From Hymenobacter sp. (GTDB lineage: Bacteria > Bacteroidota > Bacteroidia > Cytophagales > Hymenobacteraceae): a stretch of 51,853 nucleotides of DNA. Position numbers and translations under genes: made by a program. The DNA is taken from assembly GCA_025354605.1 (NCBI GenBank), contig JANXMN010000236.1:1-51853 (forward strand), read 5' to 3'. The notes below the pieces were generated by a model. That model was given only the letters and a program-made list of their open reading frames with translations. It was not told the DNA's origin and did not search any database. Positions 40,627 to 49,027 of this stretch are shown piece after piece (position 1 is the first letter of the stretch; each line of letters starts with the position of its first letter).

Positions 40627-41538
40627 ATGACGTTTGAGCTGAAGATTCTCGGGTCGGCCTCGGCCACACCCACCGTCGGGCGCCATCCCACGGCGCAGGT
40701 GCTCACCGTGGGCACCTCCCACTACCTGATTGACTGCGGCGAGGGCACGCAGTGGCAGATGCTGGAGTACCGCGTGCGCCCCCACCACCTGCGCGCCATT
40801 TTTATCTCGCACCTGCACGGCGACCATTTTTTCGGGCTGTTTGGCCTGCTGGGCACCATGCACCTGCAAGGTCGCACGCTCCCATTGTGTCTCATCGGCC
40901 CGCCCGGCCTCGACGAGGTGCTCGTGACCCAGGCGCGGGTGTCGGGCCTGCAGCTGAATTTTCAGGTGGAGTTTACTGCCATCGATACCGAGGCCCACGC
41001 CGTGGTGTACGAAGATGAGGTACTGAGCGTGCGCACGCTGCCCATGCGCCACCGCATTCCGTGCGCCGGCTACCTGTTCGAGGAGAAGCCCCGCCGTGCC
41101 AACCTGCTCAAGGAAAAGCTGCCGGCTGGTCTCACCCCCGCCCAGCTGGCCCGGCTGGCGCAGGGCGATGACCTGCCGCCCGACGAGCAGCAGCCCGGCC
41201 TGCGCCACGCCGACGTAGCCGGCCCCGCTCCTACCCCGCGCCGCTACGCCTTCTTTTCCGATACGCTTTATACCCCCGAGCTGGCCCCCCTCATCGCCGG
41301 GGCCAACCTGCTCTATCACGAAGCCACCTTCCTGGACGAGATGCGCGAGCGCGCCACCCAGACCCACCACAGCACGGCCCGTCAGGCCGCGCTACTGGCT
41401 CGGGCAGCGGGCGTGCAGCAGCTCCTGCTCGGCCACTTCTCTAGCCGCTACAAGAGCTTGGAGCCGCTGCTGACCCAGGCCCAGGAGGTTTTCTCCGATA
41501 CTGCCCTGGCGACGGAAGGGCTAACGGTGCAGCTGTAG
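40627..41538 (+). CDS. rnz: ribonuclease Z
   Basis: 303-residue metallo-beta-lactamase-fold endonuclease that trims tRNA 3' ends. It shows the metal site HLHGDHFFG, FSDTLYT with a ligand Asp, the YHEATFLDEM segment and LLGHFSSRY near the end. Length and the order of motifs match the bacterial short form. It lies between two palindromes and upstream of the queuosine-precursor transporter gene. Confidence 0.95.
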   Translation: MTFELKILGSASATPTVGRHPTAQVLTVGTSHYLIDCGEGTQWQMLEYRVRPHHLRAIFISHLHGDHFFGLFGLLGTMHLQGRTLPLCLIGPPGLDEVLVTQARVSGLQLNFQVEFTAIDTEAHAVVYEDEVLSVRTLPMRHRIPCAGYLFEEKPRRANLLKEKLPAGLTPAQLARLAQGDDLPPDEQQPGLRHADVAGPAPTPRRYAFFSDTLYTPELAPLIAGANLLYHEATFLDEMRERATQTHHSTARQAALLARAAGVQQLLLGHFSSRYKSLEPLLTQAQEVFSDTALATEGLTVQL

Positions 41539-41572
41539 CGCGTGGCGCGCGCAGCAAAGCACCGTAGCGCGC

Positions 41573-41678
41573 CGTAGCACGCAGCCTTTGCTGCGTATGC
41601 GAGCGCAGCGAGCATGCCTACTGCGCCAACGCCCAATGCTCGCTGCGCTCGCATACGCAGCAAAGGCTGCGTGCTACG
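41573..41678. repeat. perfect 43-bp palindrome between rnz and yhhQ-like gene
   Basis: Arms 41573-41615 and 41636-41678 are perfect inverted copies with a 20-nt loop. They start with cgtagcacgcagcctttgct and contain tatgcgagcgcagcg. The stretch just before it (gtagcgcgtggcgcgc) is a further GC-rich partial repeat. It would form a very stable hairpin in RNA and cruciform in DNA. Confidence 0.92.
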
Positions 41679-41701
41679 TCTCCCCTCTTAACTTTTACCC
41701 C

Positions 41702-42451
41702 ATGCCCAACTCCTACGCCCACAAAAAGCAGCAGCTATACCTCGTGCTGAGCGGGATTTTTCTGGTGAATGCCCTGCTGGCTGAAATCATCGGGGTCAAG
41801 ATTTTCTCGGCCGATAAGTTGATGGGGCTACCCGGCAGCCTCACGGCGGGCGTGCTTATCTGGCCAGTGGTGTTTGTCACCACCGACATCATCAACGAAT
41901 ATTTCGGCAAGGCCGGCGTGCTGCGCATCAGCTACCTCACGGTGGTGCTCATTCTGTTCGCCTTCGGAATCATTTACCTGACTACCAAGCTACCCCCGGC
42001 CGATTTCTGGCTCGACGTGAACAAGACCGACAACCTCGGCCGGCCTTTCAACATCGACTTTGCCTACCAGAGCATTTTCCGGCAGGGGCTGGGCATCATC
42101 ACCGGGTCCATTGTCGCGTTTGGGGTGGGCCAGGTGCTCGATGCCACCATTTTCGCGGCCCTGCGCCGGGCCACCGGTGGGCGCTACATCTGGCTGCGCG
42201 CTACCGGCTCGACGCTGGTATCGCAGCTCGTCGATTCGTTTGTGGTGCTCTACGTGGCCTTCTACGTGTTCGGCAACTGGAGCATGGACCAAGTGCTGAG
42301 CGTGGCCAATACCAACTACTGGTACAAGTTCGCGGCCGCCATTCTGCTCACGCCCGTGCTCTACCTAGCCCACGCCCTGATTGACCGCTACCTCGGCCCC
42401 GAGGAAACGGCTGAGCTGCAGGCAAAAGCTGCCGTGAATACTTCCGTTTAA
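41702..42451 (+). CDS. queuosine precursor transporter (YhhQ/VUT family)
   Basis: 249-residue inner-membrane protein with about six helices of the YhhQ/VUT family. It shows NALLAEIIGVKIFS, VTTDIINEYFGKAGVLRISY and YIWLRATGSTLVSQLVDSFVV. The family imports preQ0/preQ1 or queuine, for tRNA modification. The ATG at 41702 fits the family start; the track ORF starts within the palindrome. The palindrome lies 23 nt upstream, so it falls in this gene's leader. Confidence 0.92.
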   Translation: MPNSYAHKKQQLYLVLSGIFLVNALLAEIIGVKIFSADKLMGLPGSLTAGVLIWPVVFVTTDIINEYFGKAGVLRISYLTVVLILFAFGIIYLTTKLPPADFWLDVNKTDNLGRPFNIDFAYQSIFRQGLGIITGSIVAFGVGQVLDATIFAALRRATGGRYIWLRATGSTLVSQLVDSFVVLYVAFYVFGNWSMDQVLSVANTNYWYKFAAAILLTPVLYLAHALIDRYLGPEETAELQAKAAVNTSV

Positions 42452-42487
42452 TTTTAATTCATCCCTCACCCCCAAATTTTCTTTCGC

Positions 42488-43132
42488 ATGCGCTTTTTAT
42501 TCCTGCTGCTGATTGCGGCATTTGCTCCTTTGCTGGGCCGGGCCCAATCGGAATTCGCTCCAGGCACTTACGAGCTGGCCGACGGTACCAAAGGCACCGG
42601 TATGCTGAGCTATGAGAACGGCTATAAGGCCAGGCTAACGGTGAAAGACCCGAAAGCGGACCCCGACAGCAAAGCCGGCAAAAAAGGCCAGGAGTTTGCT
42701 GGCAGCAAGGTGCGTGCCTTCACGATAGTCGGCGACCACTACGTGCTGCTGCACAGCGTTAAGCTTGATTCGGGCATGCCATTTTCTACGATGTCGCTCA
42801 AAAACAACTTCGCCAAGTTGGTGCTCGAAGGCAAGCTGGAACTGCTTGAATTCGACCTGACCCAGATGATGCACTCCGGAGCGTCGCGCGACAACGTAGG
42901 CAACCGCAATGCACCTCTACAGGCCGCGCAATCGAAAACCTACCTGCTGCGCCGCCAAGGCGAAGACGAAGCCGCTTCGATTCCGGTGATTGGCAAGAAA
43001 TACCGTGAAGTGCTCACCTCCTATCTGGTCGGCCGGCCCGACCTCATCAAAAAGGTGGGGCCCAAGCCCACATCAGAAGAAGACCTGCGTGAGCTAATTA
43101 AAGCCTATAATTCGGGCAGCACCGGGCAGTAG
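42488..43132 (+). CDS. exported protein, tandem paralogue 1
   Basis: 214-residue secreted protein with signal peptide FLFLLLIAAFAPLLGRAQ. The mature start SEFAPGTYELADGTKGTGML is shared with the next gene. It is followed by VRAFTIVGDHYVLL and a C-terminal YREVLTSYLVGRPDL then LRELIKAYN. No named family recognised. It is the first of three neighbouring genes with the same layout. The codon usage of this copy is somewhat less GC-rich. Confidence 0.8.
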   Translation: MRFLFLLLIAAFAPLLGRAQSEFAPGTYELADGTKGTGMLSYENGYKARLTVKDPKADPDSKAGKKGQEFAGSKVRAFTIVGDHYVLLHSVKLDSGMPFSTMSLKNNFAKLVLEGKLELLEFDLTQMMHSGASRDNVGNRNAPLQAAQSKTYLLRRQGEDEAASIPVIGKKYREVLTSYLVGRPDLIKKVGPKPTSEEDLRELIKAYNSGSTGQ

Positions 43133-43170
43133 TCCGGCCCCCCGCTTCCGCCCTTTCATTGTCCGGTCCT

Positions 43171-43782
43171 GTGAAAAACACCCGCTACTGCTTCGCTCTG
43201 CTGCTATTGCTGCTGCCGTGGCCGGGGCGCGCTCAGTTTGCCTTCGCGCCCGGCACCTACGAGCTGGCCACTGGCTCGAAAGGCCCGGCCTCGCTAAAGC
43301 TGGTGCTGGGCGAGGGGGGCCAGCCCACCCACTTGGCCGGGGTGAAAAACGGGCAGCAGCGCAGCTTCAGCCCGGCCGAAGTCCGGGCTTTCACCATCGA
43401 CGGCCACCGTTTCGTGCAGGTTGGCGACTTCCGCTTCCGCAGCGGCACCGATGCCGAAACGACCGGCCCGGTCTGGCTCGAAATCGTGGAAACGGGGCCG
43501 GTGGAGCTTTTCTACTACCACTACCAAGTGGAAATGGGCGTCAACTTCAAAGCCCACGTAAAGCTGCCGGTGCTACGGAAATCCGGCAGCCGGCCGTTCT
43601 TGGTCTACTGCCCCGGCCACACGCCGGGCTTCGACCAAAAACTGGCCCCCGGCGGCTTCGTTGCAGCCCTGTTCCCCACCGACCCGGCGTTGCAGCGGCA
43701 GTTTGCCGTCAACGCCGTGAACCGGCTCCAGCTGCCGGCCGTGGTGCACGCCTACAACCAGGGCACGCGTTTGGCACCTTAA
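43171..43782 (+). CDS. exported protein, tandem paralogue 2
   Basis: 203-residue secreted protein that starts with GTG (KNTRYCFALLLLLLPWPGRAQ). The mature start FAFAPGTYELATGSKGP and VRAFTIDGHRFVQV match the first copy, and the end has LPAVVHAYNQG. Similarity is clear but modest, so the duplication is old. Gap to copy 1 is 38 nt and to copy 3 is 28 nt, which suggests one operon. Confidence 0.8.
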   Translation: MKNTRYCFALLLLLLPWPGRAQFAFAPGTYELATGSKGPASLKLVLGEGGQPTHLAGVKNGQQRSFSPAEVRAFTIDGHRFVQVGDFRFRSGTDAETTGPVWLEIVETGPVELFYYHYQVEMGVNFKAHVKLPVLRKSGSRPFLVYCPGHTPGFDQKLAPGGFVAALFPTDPALQRQFAVNAVNRLQLPAVVHAYNQGTRLAP

Positions 43783-43810
43783 CTATTCCTAACCTTCCGC
43801 TTCCAAATTC

Positions 43811-44458
43811 GTGAAAAAGACCCTGAGCAGCTTGCTGCTTCTACTGCCGCTGCTGGCCGCCGCCCAGGCCGAGCCGGGCACCTACCTTCTGGTCGATAAC
43901 CGGCAGGTGGTGTACCACGGCAAGCTGAAGATTGTGAATGGCGAGCTGCGGGCGCGGGACGACGGCGGTAAGCGGCAGGTATGGAAGCCCGACGAAGTGT
44001 ATTGGGCGCGGGTAGGCACGCAGCCCTACCTGCCCGAGAAAGATTTTCAGATACCCAACGCCCTGAGCTTCCGGCCAGTTGCCTACGGCCTAGCGGCCGT
44101 GCTCGACAGTGGCCGCCTTACGCTGCTCCGCTACGACTATGAGGTTGGCGGGCCTGGTATGGGTACGAATGGCAGCATGGGCGGCATGGGCAGCACTACT
44201 CTCTCCGCCTACCTGCTGCAATTGCCGACCGAAGAAAGCGCGCAGCTCATTCCCATGAATTATTATTCGGGAAAAGGCGCTGATTTCAAGGCTATGCTGG
44301 CTCCGTACTTTGCGTCGCGGCCCGACTTAGTGCAGCTCCTGGAAAAGGGCGAAATTTCGCGCCGCAATCTGGCGGCATTCGTGCACGCTTTTAATACCAA
44401 GCAGCCTTTTGTAGCTCCGCGCTACCCCGGCCCACCGGCCGGGGTAATTCAAGATTAA
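43811..44458 (+). CDS. exported protein, tandem paralogue 3
   Basis: 215-residue secreted protein starting at GTG with signal KKTLSSLLLLLPLLAAAQ. It shares the start EPGTYLLVDNR and a C-terminal FKAMLAPYFASRPDLVQLL and AAFVHAFN with copies 1 and 2. It has an extra Gly/Met-rich loop in the middle (GPGMGTNGSMGGMGS). It ends 10 nt before trpS, so trpS may be the last gene of this transcript. Confidence 0.8.
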   Translation: MKKTLSSLLLLLPLLAAAQAEPGTYLLVDNRQVVYHGKLKIVNGELRARDDGGKRQVWKPDEVYWARVGTQPYLPEKDFQIPNALSFRPVAYGLAAVLDSGRLTLLRYDYEVGGPGMGTNGSMGGMGSTTLSAYLLQLPTEESAQLIPMNYYSGKGADFKAMLAPYFASRPDLVQLLEKGEISRRNLAAFVHAFNTKQPFVAPRYPGPPAGVIQD

Positions 44459-44468
44459 CCCCTCCCCC

Positions 44469-45443
44469 ATGTCCCGCATTCTCACCGGCATCCAGAGCAC
44501 CGGCCGGCCCCACCTGGGCAACCTGCTCGGGGCCATCCTGCCCGCCATCGAGCTGTCGAAAAACCCGGCCAACGACTCGCTCTACTTCATCGCCGACCTG
44601 CACTCGCTAACGACCGTACGCGACCCCGAAGTGCTGCGCGCCAATACCTACGCCGTGGCCGCCGCCTGGCTGGCCTGCGGCTTTGATACCGAGAAAAACT
44701 TGTTTTACCGGCAGTCCGACGTGCCGCAGGTGACGGAGCTGACCTGGTACCTCAGCTGCTTCACGCCCTACCCCATGCTGGCCAACGCGCACAGCTTCAA
44801 AGACAAGTCAGACAAGCTGTCGGACGTGAATGCCGGCCTCTTCACTTACCCGGTGCTGATGGCGGCCGACATCCTGCTCTACGACGCCGAAATCGTACCC
44901 GTGGGCAAAGACCAGGTGCAGCACCTGGAAATTGCCCGTGACATTGCCAAAGCCTTCAACTCGCGCTACGGCGACACGCTGGTGGAGCCGCGCGCCCGCG
45001 TCGATGCTGAGCTGATGACCATTCCCGGCACCGACGGGGCCAAGATGAGCAAAAGCTACGGCAACATCATCGACATCTTCCTGCCCGAAAAAGAATTACT
45101 CAAGGCCATCAAAACCATTATTTCGGACAGTACGCCGCTCGAAGCGCCCAAGAATCCGGATACTGACATCACCTTCAAACTCTACTCGCTGCTGGCCTCG
45201 CCAGCCGAGATTGCCACGATGCGCGCCAATTACCTGGCCGGCGGCTATGGTTACGGCCATGCCAAAAAGGAGCTGTACGAGCTGATTCTGCGCCGCTTTG
45301 CTACCGAGCGCGAGCGCTTCGACTTCTACATGAACAACCTGCCCGAACTGGATGCCGCGTTGGCCATCGGGGCGCAGCGGGCCCAGCAGTACGGGGCCGG
45401 CGTGCTTGCGAAGGTGCGACAGAAGGTGGGCTACGGGAAGTAA
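44469..45443 (+). CDS. trpS: tryptophan-tRNA ligase
   Basis: 324-residue class I aminoacyl-tRNA synthetase that charges tRNA-Trp. It shows the HIGH-type motif PHLGN in GIQSTGRPHLGNLLGAI, a catalytic-core PVGKDQVQHLEIARDIA, and the KMSKS motif in GTDGAKMSKSYGN. Length matches bacterial TrpS. It is followed by a palindromic repeat that probably ends transcription. Confidence 0.97.
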   Translation: MSRILTGIQSTGRPHLGNLLGAILPAIELSKNPANDSLYFIADLHSLTTVRDPEVLRANTYAVAAAWLACGFDTEKNLFYRQSDVPQVTELTWYLSCFTPYPMLANAHSFKDKSDKLSDVNAGLFTYPVLMAADILLYDAEIVPVGKDQVQHLEIARDIAKAFNSRYGDTLVEPRARVDAELMTIPGTDGAKMSKSYGNIIDIFLPEKELLKAIKTIISDSTPLEAPKNPDTDITFKLYSLLASPAEIATMRANYLAGGYGYGHAKKELYELILRRFATERERFDFYMNNLPELDAALAIGAQRAQQYGAGVLAKVRQKVGYGK

Positions 45444-45446
45444 GCG

Positions 45447-45640
45447 TCTGTCATTGCGAGCGCAACGAAGTGGAGCGTGGCAATCCTTGCTCTCGATGCA
45501 GTTAGCCTTGAGATGTGAAAACTTCCGACTCTGGATATCGGGTCGGGGCTTTTCGCGAAAAAGGTTTGTCACTTCATCAGGCTGGTCGCACAGAAAGGAA
45601 GGATTGCCGCGCTCCACTTCGTTCCGCTCGCAATGACAGA
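45447..45640. repeat. long palindrome with 42-bp arms (gtcattgcgagcg family)
   Basis: Arms 45447-45488 and 45599-45640 are inverted with two mismatches in 42 nt, around a 110-nt AT-richer centre. The outer part starts tctgtcattgcgagcg. The terminal-repeat layout is that of a MITE-like element. It fills the gap between trpS and a convergent gene and probably ends both. Confidence 0.88.
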
Positions 45641-45649
45641 GCCGACCAT

Positions 45650-46582
45650 TTAAAAGGTCTGCTCGTGCGAGAAGCTGAAGCCGACTTTACTGCCGCGGCT
45701 CACCTGCTGGTTTTCCAGCTTCTGTTTTACACTGATTTTTTGAATCTCGGGCAGCGGCGGGGCAATGAGGTCGTTGTTGACGGCGGCAATCATCGAGCTT
45801 TCCACGAACAGGCGCATGGCTTCGGGCGTGATGGCGTTGTCGCTCATGTCGTTGTCGGGCAGTTCGAGCTGCTGCACACCTTCGAGAAAGTAGTGGCTGT
45901 TGATGTTCACCAGCAGACGGCCCACCAGGTAGCCGGGGTCGTTCAGGCGCTGGTACTTGATGCTGTCGGCCATGAAGTTGTAGGCCATGATGTGGCCGAA
46001 GAAACGCCGGCGGAAGTCTTCCTCGACGTATTTGCTGGGCATGGGGCCGTAGTCGTCGGGGAAGGTGACGACGTTGGAGTGCATCACGAAGACCAGCAAA
46101 TCGCCCGAAAATCGAATGTGAAATTCCATATCGTTGATGGAGCGGTACTCAATCACCACGCTCGAATCGAGGGGAGTGAGCTTGCGGCTAAGCTCCACCA
46201 CCAGCTCTTGCGATACCAGGCGCAGGCAGTCGAACGCAGCCAGCGTGTTGCGAAAAATGGCCTGCTTGGCAGTCGATTTCTGCTTGAGCCCATCAAAAAT
46301 CTGGTTGAGGCGGTCGGCCGGGGCCTGGGTAGGCGAGCCGGCCTCGGCGGTGGGGCGGTTGTCGGTAGCAGTAGCCCCGGAGTGAGCCAGCGACTCGGCC
46401 GCCGGAGTGGCTTGGGCTGCTTGGGCCGGGGCCGTTTTTGAGGGCTTATCGGGCTTGGTTTGGGTGGGGCGGGCGGGCCGCTTGCGCGGCGGCACAGCCG
46501 GGGGCAGCTCGGTGGGTACCGCCGGCACATCGGTGCTGAACAGCTCGGGGTCGACGGATTTCTTGGTGGGTTTTTTGGCCAT
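45650..46582 (-). CDS. conserved Bacteroidota protein of unknown function
   Basis: 310-residue protein. The first about 90 residues are a Pro/Ala/Lys-rich, disordered linker (KKPTKKSVDPELF at the start). The remaining about 220 residues are a folded domain with FDCLRLVSQELVVELSRKL, EFHIRFSGDLLVFVMHSNV, and FRRRFFGHIMAYNFMADSIKYQR. No signal or membrane segment is visible. I recognise no named family. It is convergent with trpS across a palindrome. Confidence 0.82.
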   Translation of the reverse strand: MAKKPTKKSVDPELFSTDVPAVPTELPPAVPPRKRPARPTQTKPDKPSKTAPAQAAQATPAAESLAHSGATATDNRPTAEAGSPTQAPADRLNQIFDGLKQKSTAKQAIFRNTLAAFDCLRLVSQELVVELSRKLTPLDSSVVIEYRSINDMEFHIRFSGDLLVFVMHSNVVTFPDDYGPMPSKYVEEDFRRRFFGHIMAYNFMADSIKYQRLNDPGYLVGRLLVNINSHYFLEGVQQLELPDNDMSDNAITPEAMRLFVESSMIAAVNNDLIAPPLPEIQKISVKQKLENQQVSRGSKVGFSFSHEQTF

Positions 46583-46699
46583 AGGAGAAGAAAGTTACGC
46601 CTCCACTTCGGCGGCGGAAGCAAGGTACTAGCGGCCCCGCAAACGGAGCGGGTGGCCCGGCGGCCACCGCCGCAATACGCCGGAAACTGCCATGCGCCC

Positions 46700-47920
46700 C
46701 TACCCGGGCCCATCGCTAGGTACGTCGGCGGCCCCGCCCATAGTTTCAGCCGCCCCCGCCGAATCCGTGCCAAACGCCGCGGGCGCAGCCGTGCCCAGGC
46801 CGGGGGGCGCGCTCAACCCAGCCACCACCGGCCACTGCGGGCTGCGAAATGCCACCGTGCGCAGCCCGGCCGCCACCGACCCAGCTCCTGGCAGCAGCAT
46901 ATCGGCTGCGGATGCCTGACGCAGGGCCTCCCCGACCGAGCGCACGGCCCCGGCCGGTACGCTGCGGCGCTCCAGCTCGCCCAATAGGTCCTCGCCGCTT
47001 ACCTCGGCGATGCGGGCCGTGAGCAGATTTTCCAGCGTTTCGCGGTGCTGCACGCGGGCGGCATTGGTGGCAAAGCGGGCCTGGGTGGCCCATTCGGGCC
47101 GTTCGAGGGCGGCGCAGAGCTGGCGAAACTGCCCGTCGGAGCCCACGGCCAGCACCAACGGGCGGCCGTCGGCGGCGCGGTACACGGTGCCGTAGGGCAC
47201 GATACTGGGGTGGCCCGAGCCCAGCGGCTGCGGGTCGTGGCCCGTCACCAGAAAGGTGGCGGCCTGGTTGGCCAGCGAGGCCAGGGCGCTGTCGAGCAGG
47301 CTCACCTGCACCAGGGCACCCCGGCCGGTGCGCTCGCGCCGAAACAGGGCCGTGAGCAAGGCCTCCTTCAGCTGGTGGGCAGCCAGCAGGTCGACCATGG
47401 CCACGGGCATTTTCTGGGGCGACTGGCCGGGGCCGGCGGCGTTGAGGTGCATGAAGCCGGCCTCAGCCTGGAGCACGGCATCGTAGCCGGCGCGGGCATT
47501 AGCAGGGCCGTAGCCGGTGAGGTGGCCGTAGATGAGGCGCGGGTTGTGGGCCGACAGCGTGGCGTAGTCGGCGCGCAGCTTCTCGGCATCGCCGGGCTTG
47601 TAGCTGGCCAGCACGATGTCGGCCCGGGAAGCCAGGCGGTGCAGCTCGTCCTGGCCGGCGGCGGCGGTCAGGTCGAGTACCAGCGAGCTTTTGCCCCAGT
47701 TGGAAGCGGAAAAGTACGCCGAAACGGAAGGCCCGGCAGAGGCTGCAGGAGCGGGCGTTTCGGCACTGGTTTTCCAGGTGCGGGTCACGTCGCCGGCGGG
47801 GCTTTCAATTTTCAGGACTTTGGCCCCGAGCTCGGCGAAGAACTGGCCCACCTGCGGGCCGGCCAGCACCGAGGCGAGTTCGATGACGCGGAGGTGGGCG
47901 AAGGGCAGTTGCGACGACAT
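46700..47920 (-). CDS. CaiB/BaiF-type CoA transferase
   Basis: 406-residue class III CoA transferase. The start LRVIELASVLAGPQVGQFFAELGAKVLKIE is diagnostic. It is followed by GKSSLVLDLTAAAGQDEL, LVQVSLLDSALASL and a C-terminal part rich in Ala. The family moves CoA between organic acids; substrate cannot be inferred. The ATG at 47920 is used; the track start is in the gap to the ABC gene. It lies downstream of the ABC pair on the same strand. Confidence 0.92.
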   Translation of the reverse strand: MSSQLPFAHLRVIELASVLAGPQVGQFFAELGAKVLKIESPAGDVTRTWKTSAETPAPAASAGPSVSAYFSASNWGKSSLVLDLTAAAGQDELHRLASRADIVLASYKPGDAEKLRADYATLSAHNPRLIYGHLTGYGPANARAGYDAVLQAEAGFMHLNAAGPGQSPQKMPVAMVDLLAAHQLKEALLTALFRRERTGRGALVQVSLLDSALASLANQAATFLVTGHDPQPLGSGHPSIVPYGTVYRAADGRPLVLAVGSDGQFRQLCAALERPEWATQARFATNAARVQHRETLENLLTARIAEVSGEDLLGELERRSVPAGAVRSVGEALRQASAADMLLPGAGSVAAGLRTVAFRSPQWPVVAGLSAPPGLGTAAPAAFGTDSAGAAETMGGAADVPSDGPG

Positions 47921-47966
47921 ATCCGGTGGGTTAGCAACCGGCAAGCTACGCGGCCGGCCGATAACC

Positions 47967-48656
47967 TCAGCTCGCCAGGTAGCCATAGTCGCGCAGCTGC
48001 TGGCGCACGTCGCCGGCCAGCTGCAGCAGCCGGCCCTGGTGCAGCAGGTACACCACGTCGCACAGCGGCAGCACTTCGGCGTAGCGGTGGTCGGTGAGGA
48101 GCAGACCCTTGCGCTGCTTAAGACGCTGCATTTCCTCGGCCAGGGTTTCGACGTGCACGGGCATCACGCCGGAGAATGGCTCATCGAACAGCGAAAAGGC
48201 CGTGTCGGCGTGCAGCAGCAGCAAAGCCTGCACCAGCCGGCCCGCCCCGCCCGACAGCTCGCCCAGCCGCTGCCCGGCCTGCCGCCGCAGCTCCGGGAAG
48301 CGCGCCGTGGCCTGCGCCCAGTTTACTTGCAGCAGGGCGGCCGCGCGTTGCAGCGTAAGCGCGGGTGGCAGCAGCGGCTCCTGCGGCAGGTAGTTGAGCA
48401 GGCCGGGACGGCGGTAGGCGGGACCGACGGGTTGCCCATTCAGGCGCACCGAGGCATCGGGCACGAAGCGCGCGCCAAACACCGTTTGGAGCAGCACCGA
48501 CTTGCCGCTGCCGTTGCGGCCCAGCAGTCCCACAATCTGCCCGGTTTGCACCCGCAAGTAGATGCCAGCCAGCACCTCGCGCCCGCTAAAGGCCAGCCGG
48601 ATGCCGTCGGCCTCCAGCACCTGCGGGCCGGCCGGGTTGGCTGTATTCCGGCTCAT
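47967..48656 (-). CDS. ABC transporter ATP-binding protein
   Basis: 229-residue ATPase with Walker A GRNGSGKSVLL, Q-loop NYLPQEPLL, an unusual signature LSGGAGRLVQALLLL, Walker B AFSLFDEPFSG and the H-loop TDHRY. It is a single-domain ABC protein. Its start overlaps by 4 nt the stop of a small three-helix membrane protein, its likely partner. The ATG at 48656 is chosen; the track start lies within that partner gene. The signature loop departs slightly from the LSGGQ pattern. Confidence 0.9.
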   Translation of the reverse strand: MSRNTANPAGPQVLEADGIRLAFSGREVLAGIYLRVQTGQIVGLLGRNGSGKSVLLQTVFGARFVPDASVRLNGQPVGPAYRRPGLLNYLPQEPLLPPALTLQRAAALLQVNWAQATARFPELRRQAGQRLGELSGGAGRLVQALLLLHADTAFSLFDEPFSGVMPVHVETLAEEMQRLKQRKGLLLTDHRYAEVLPLCDVVYLLHQGRLLQLAGDVRQQLRDYGYLAS

Positions 48657-48985
48657 AACAGTGCCTTCTGCATGAGTAAAGCGCCGCCCAGAAACAGCGC
48701 CGCATCCGCTACCACCACACTGGCCCATAAGCGCCGGCGCGAAAGGTGCAGGTTGAAATAAAACCAGTACTGCCCCGGTCGCAGCTGCTCCGACAGGTAC
48801 CACACCACCGGCGCAGTTGCCAGCTTGGTCAGCAGCAGCGCCGGTAGCAGTCCGCTGCTCCAGCTTTCGAGTATGGCCGGCAGCAGAATGGCCAACAAAA
48901 TCAACCCCGAAATGCCCAGCATAAACGGCGCGACGCTGCGATAAAATAAGCCCACGGCCCGCAACTGGGTAGTCAGAATAGTCAT
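48653..48985 (-). CDS. small membrane protein partnering the ABC ATPase
   Basis: 110-residue protein with three hydrophobic segments (about 13-35, 40-58 and 85-105) and a short loop containing YWFYFNLHLSRRRLW before the last helix. It is far too small for a standard ABC permease (six helices). It overlaps the ATPase gene by 4 nt. The loop resembles the cytoplasmic loop of ABC-2-type membrane proteins in Bacteroidota (impression only). The ATG at 48985 is preferred. Function unknown. Confidence 0.75.
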   Translation of the reverse strand: MTILTTQLRAVGLFYRSVAPFMLGISGLILLAILLPAILESWSSGLLPALLLTKLATAPVVWYLSEQLRPGQYWFYFNLHLSRRRLWASVVVADAALFLGGALLMQKALL

Positions 48986-49027
48986 CAAAAACACTTGGTT
49001 CGGCGCCTCAACGCGGCGGGCCGACAA

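Noticed and set aside
41573-41678. Palindrome as a preQ1 riboswitch before the YhhQ-like gene
   Set aside because: A perfect 43-bp hairpin does not fit the small pseudoknot of preQ1 riboswitches, and similar palindromes occur before unrelated genes.
45515-46441. 308-residue plus-strand ORF opposite the conserved unknown gene
   Set aside because: Starts within the palindrome and is antisense to a gene with better codon use and a folded domain.
47045-48097. 350-residue plus-strand ORF opposite the CoA transferase
   Set aside because: Shadow; the minus-strand frame has the diagnostic CaiB/BaiF start.
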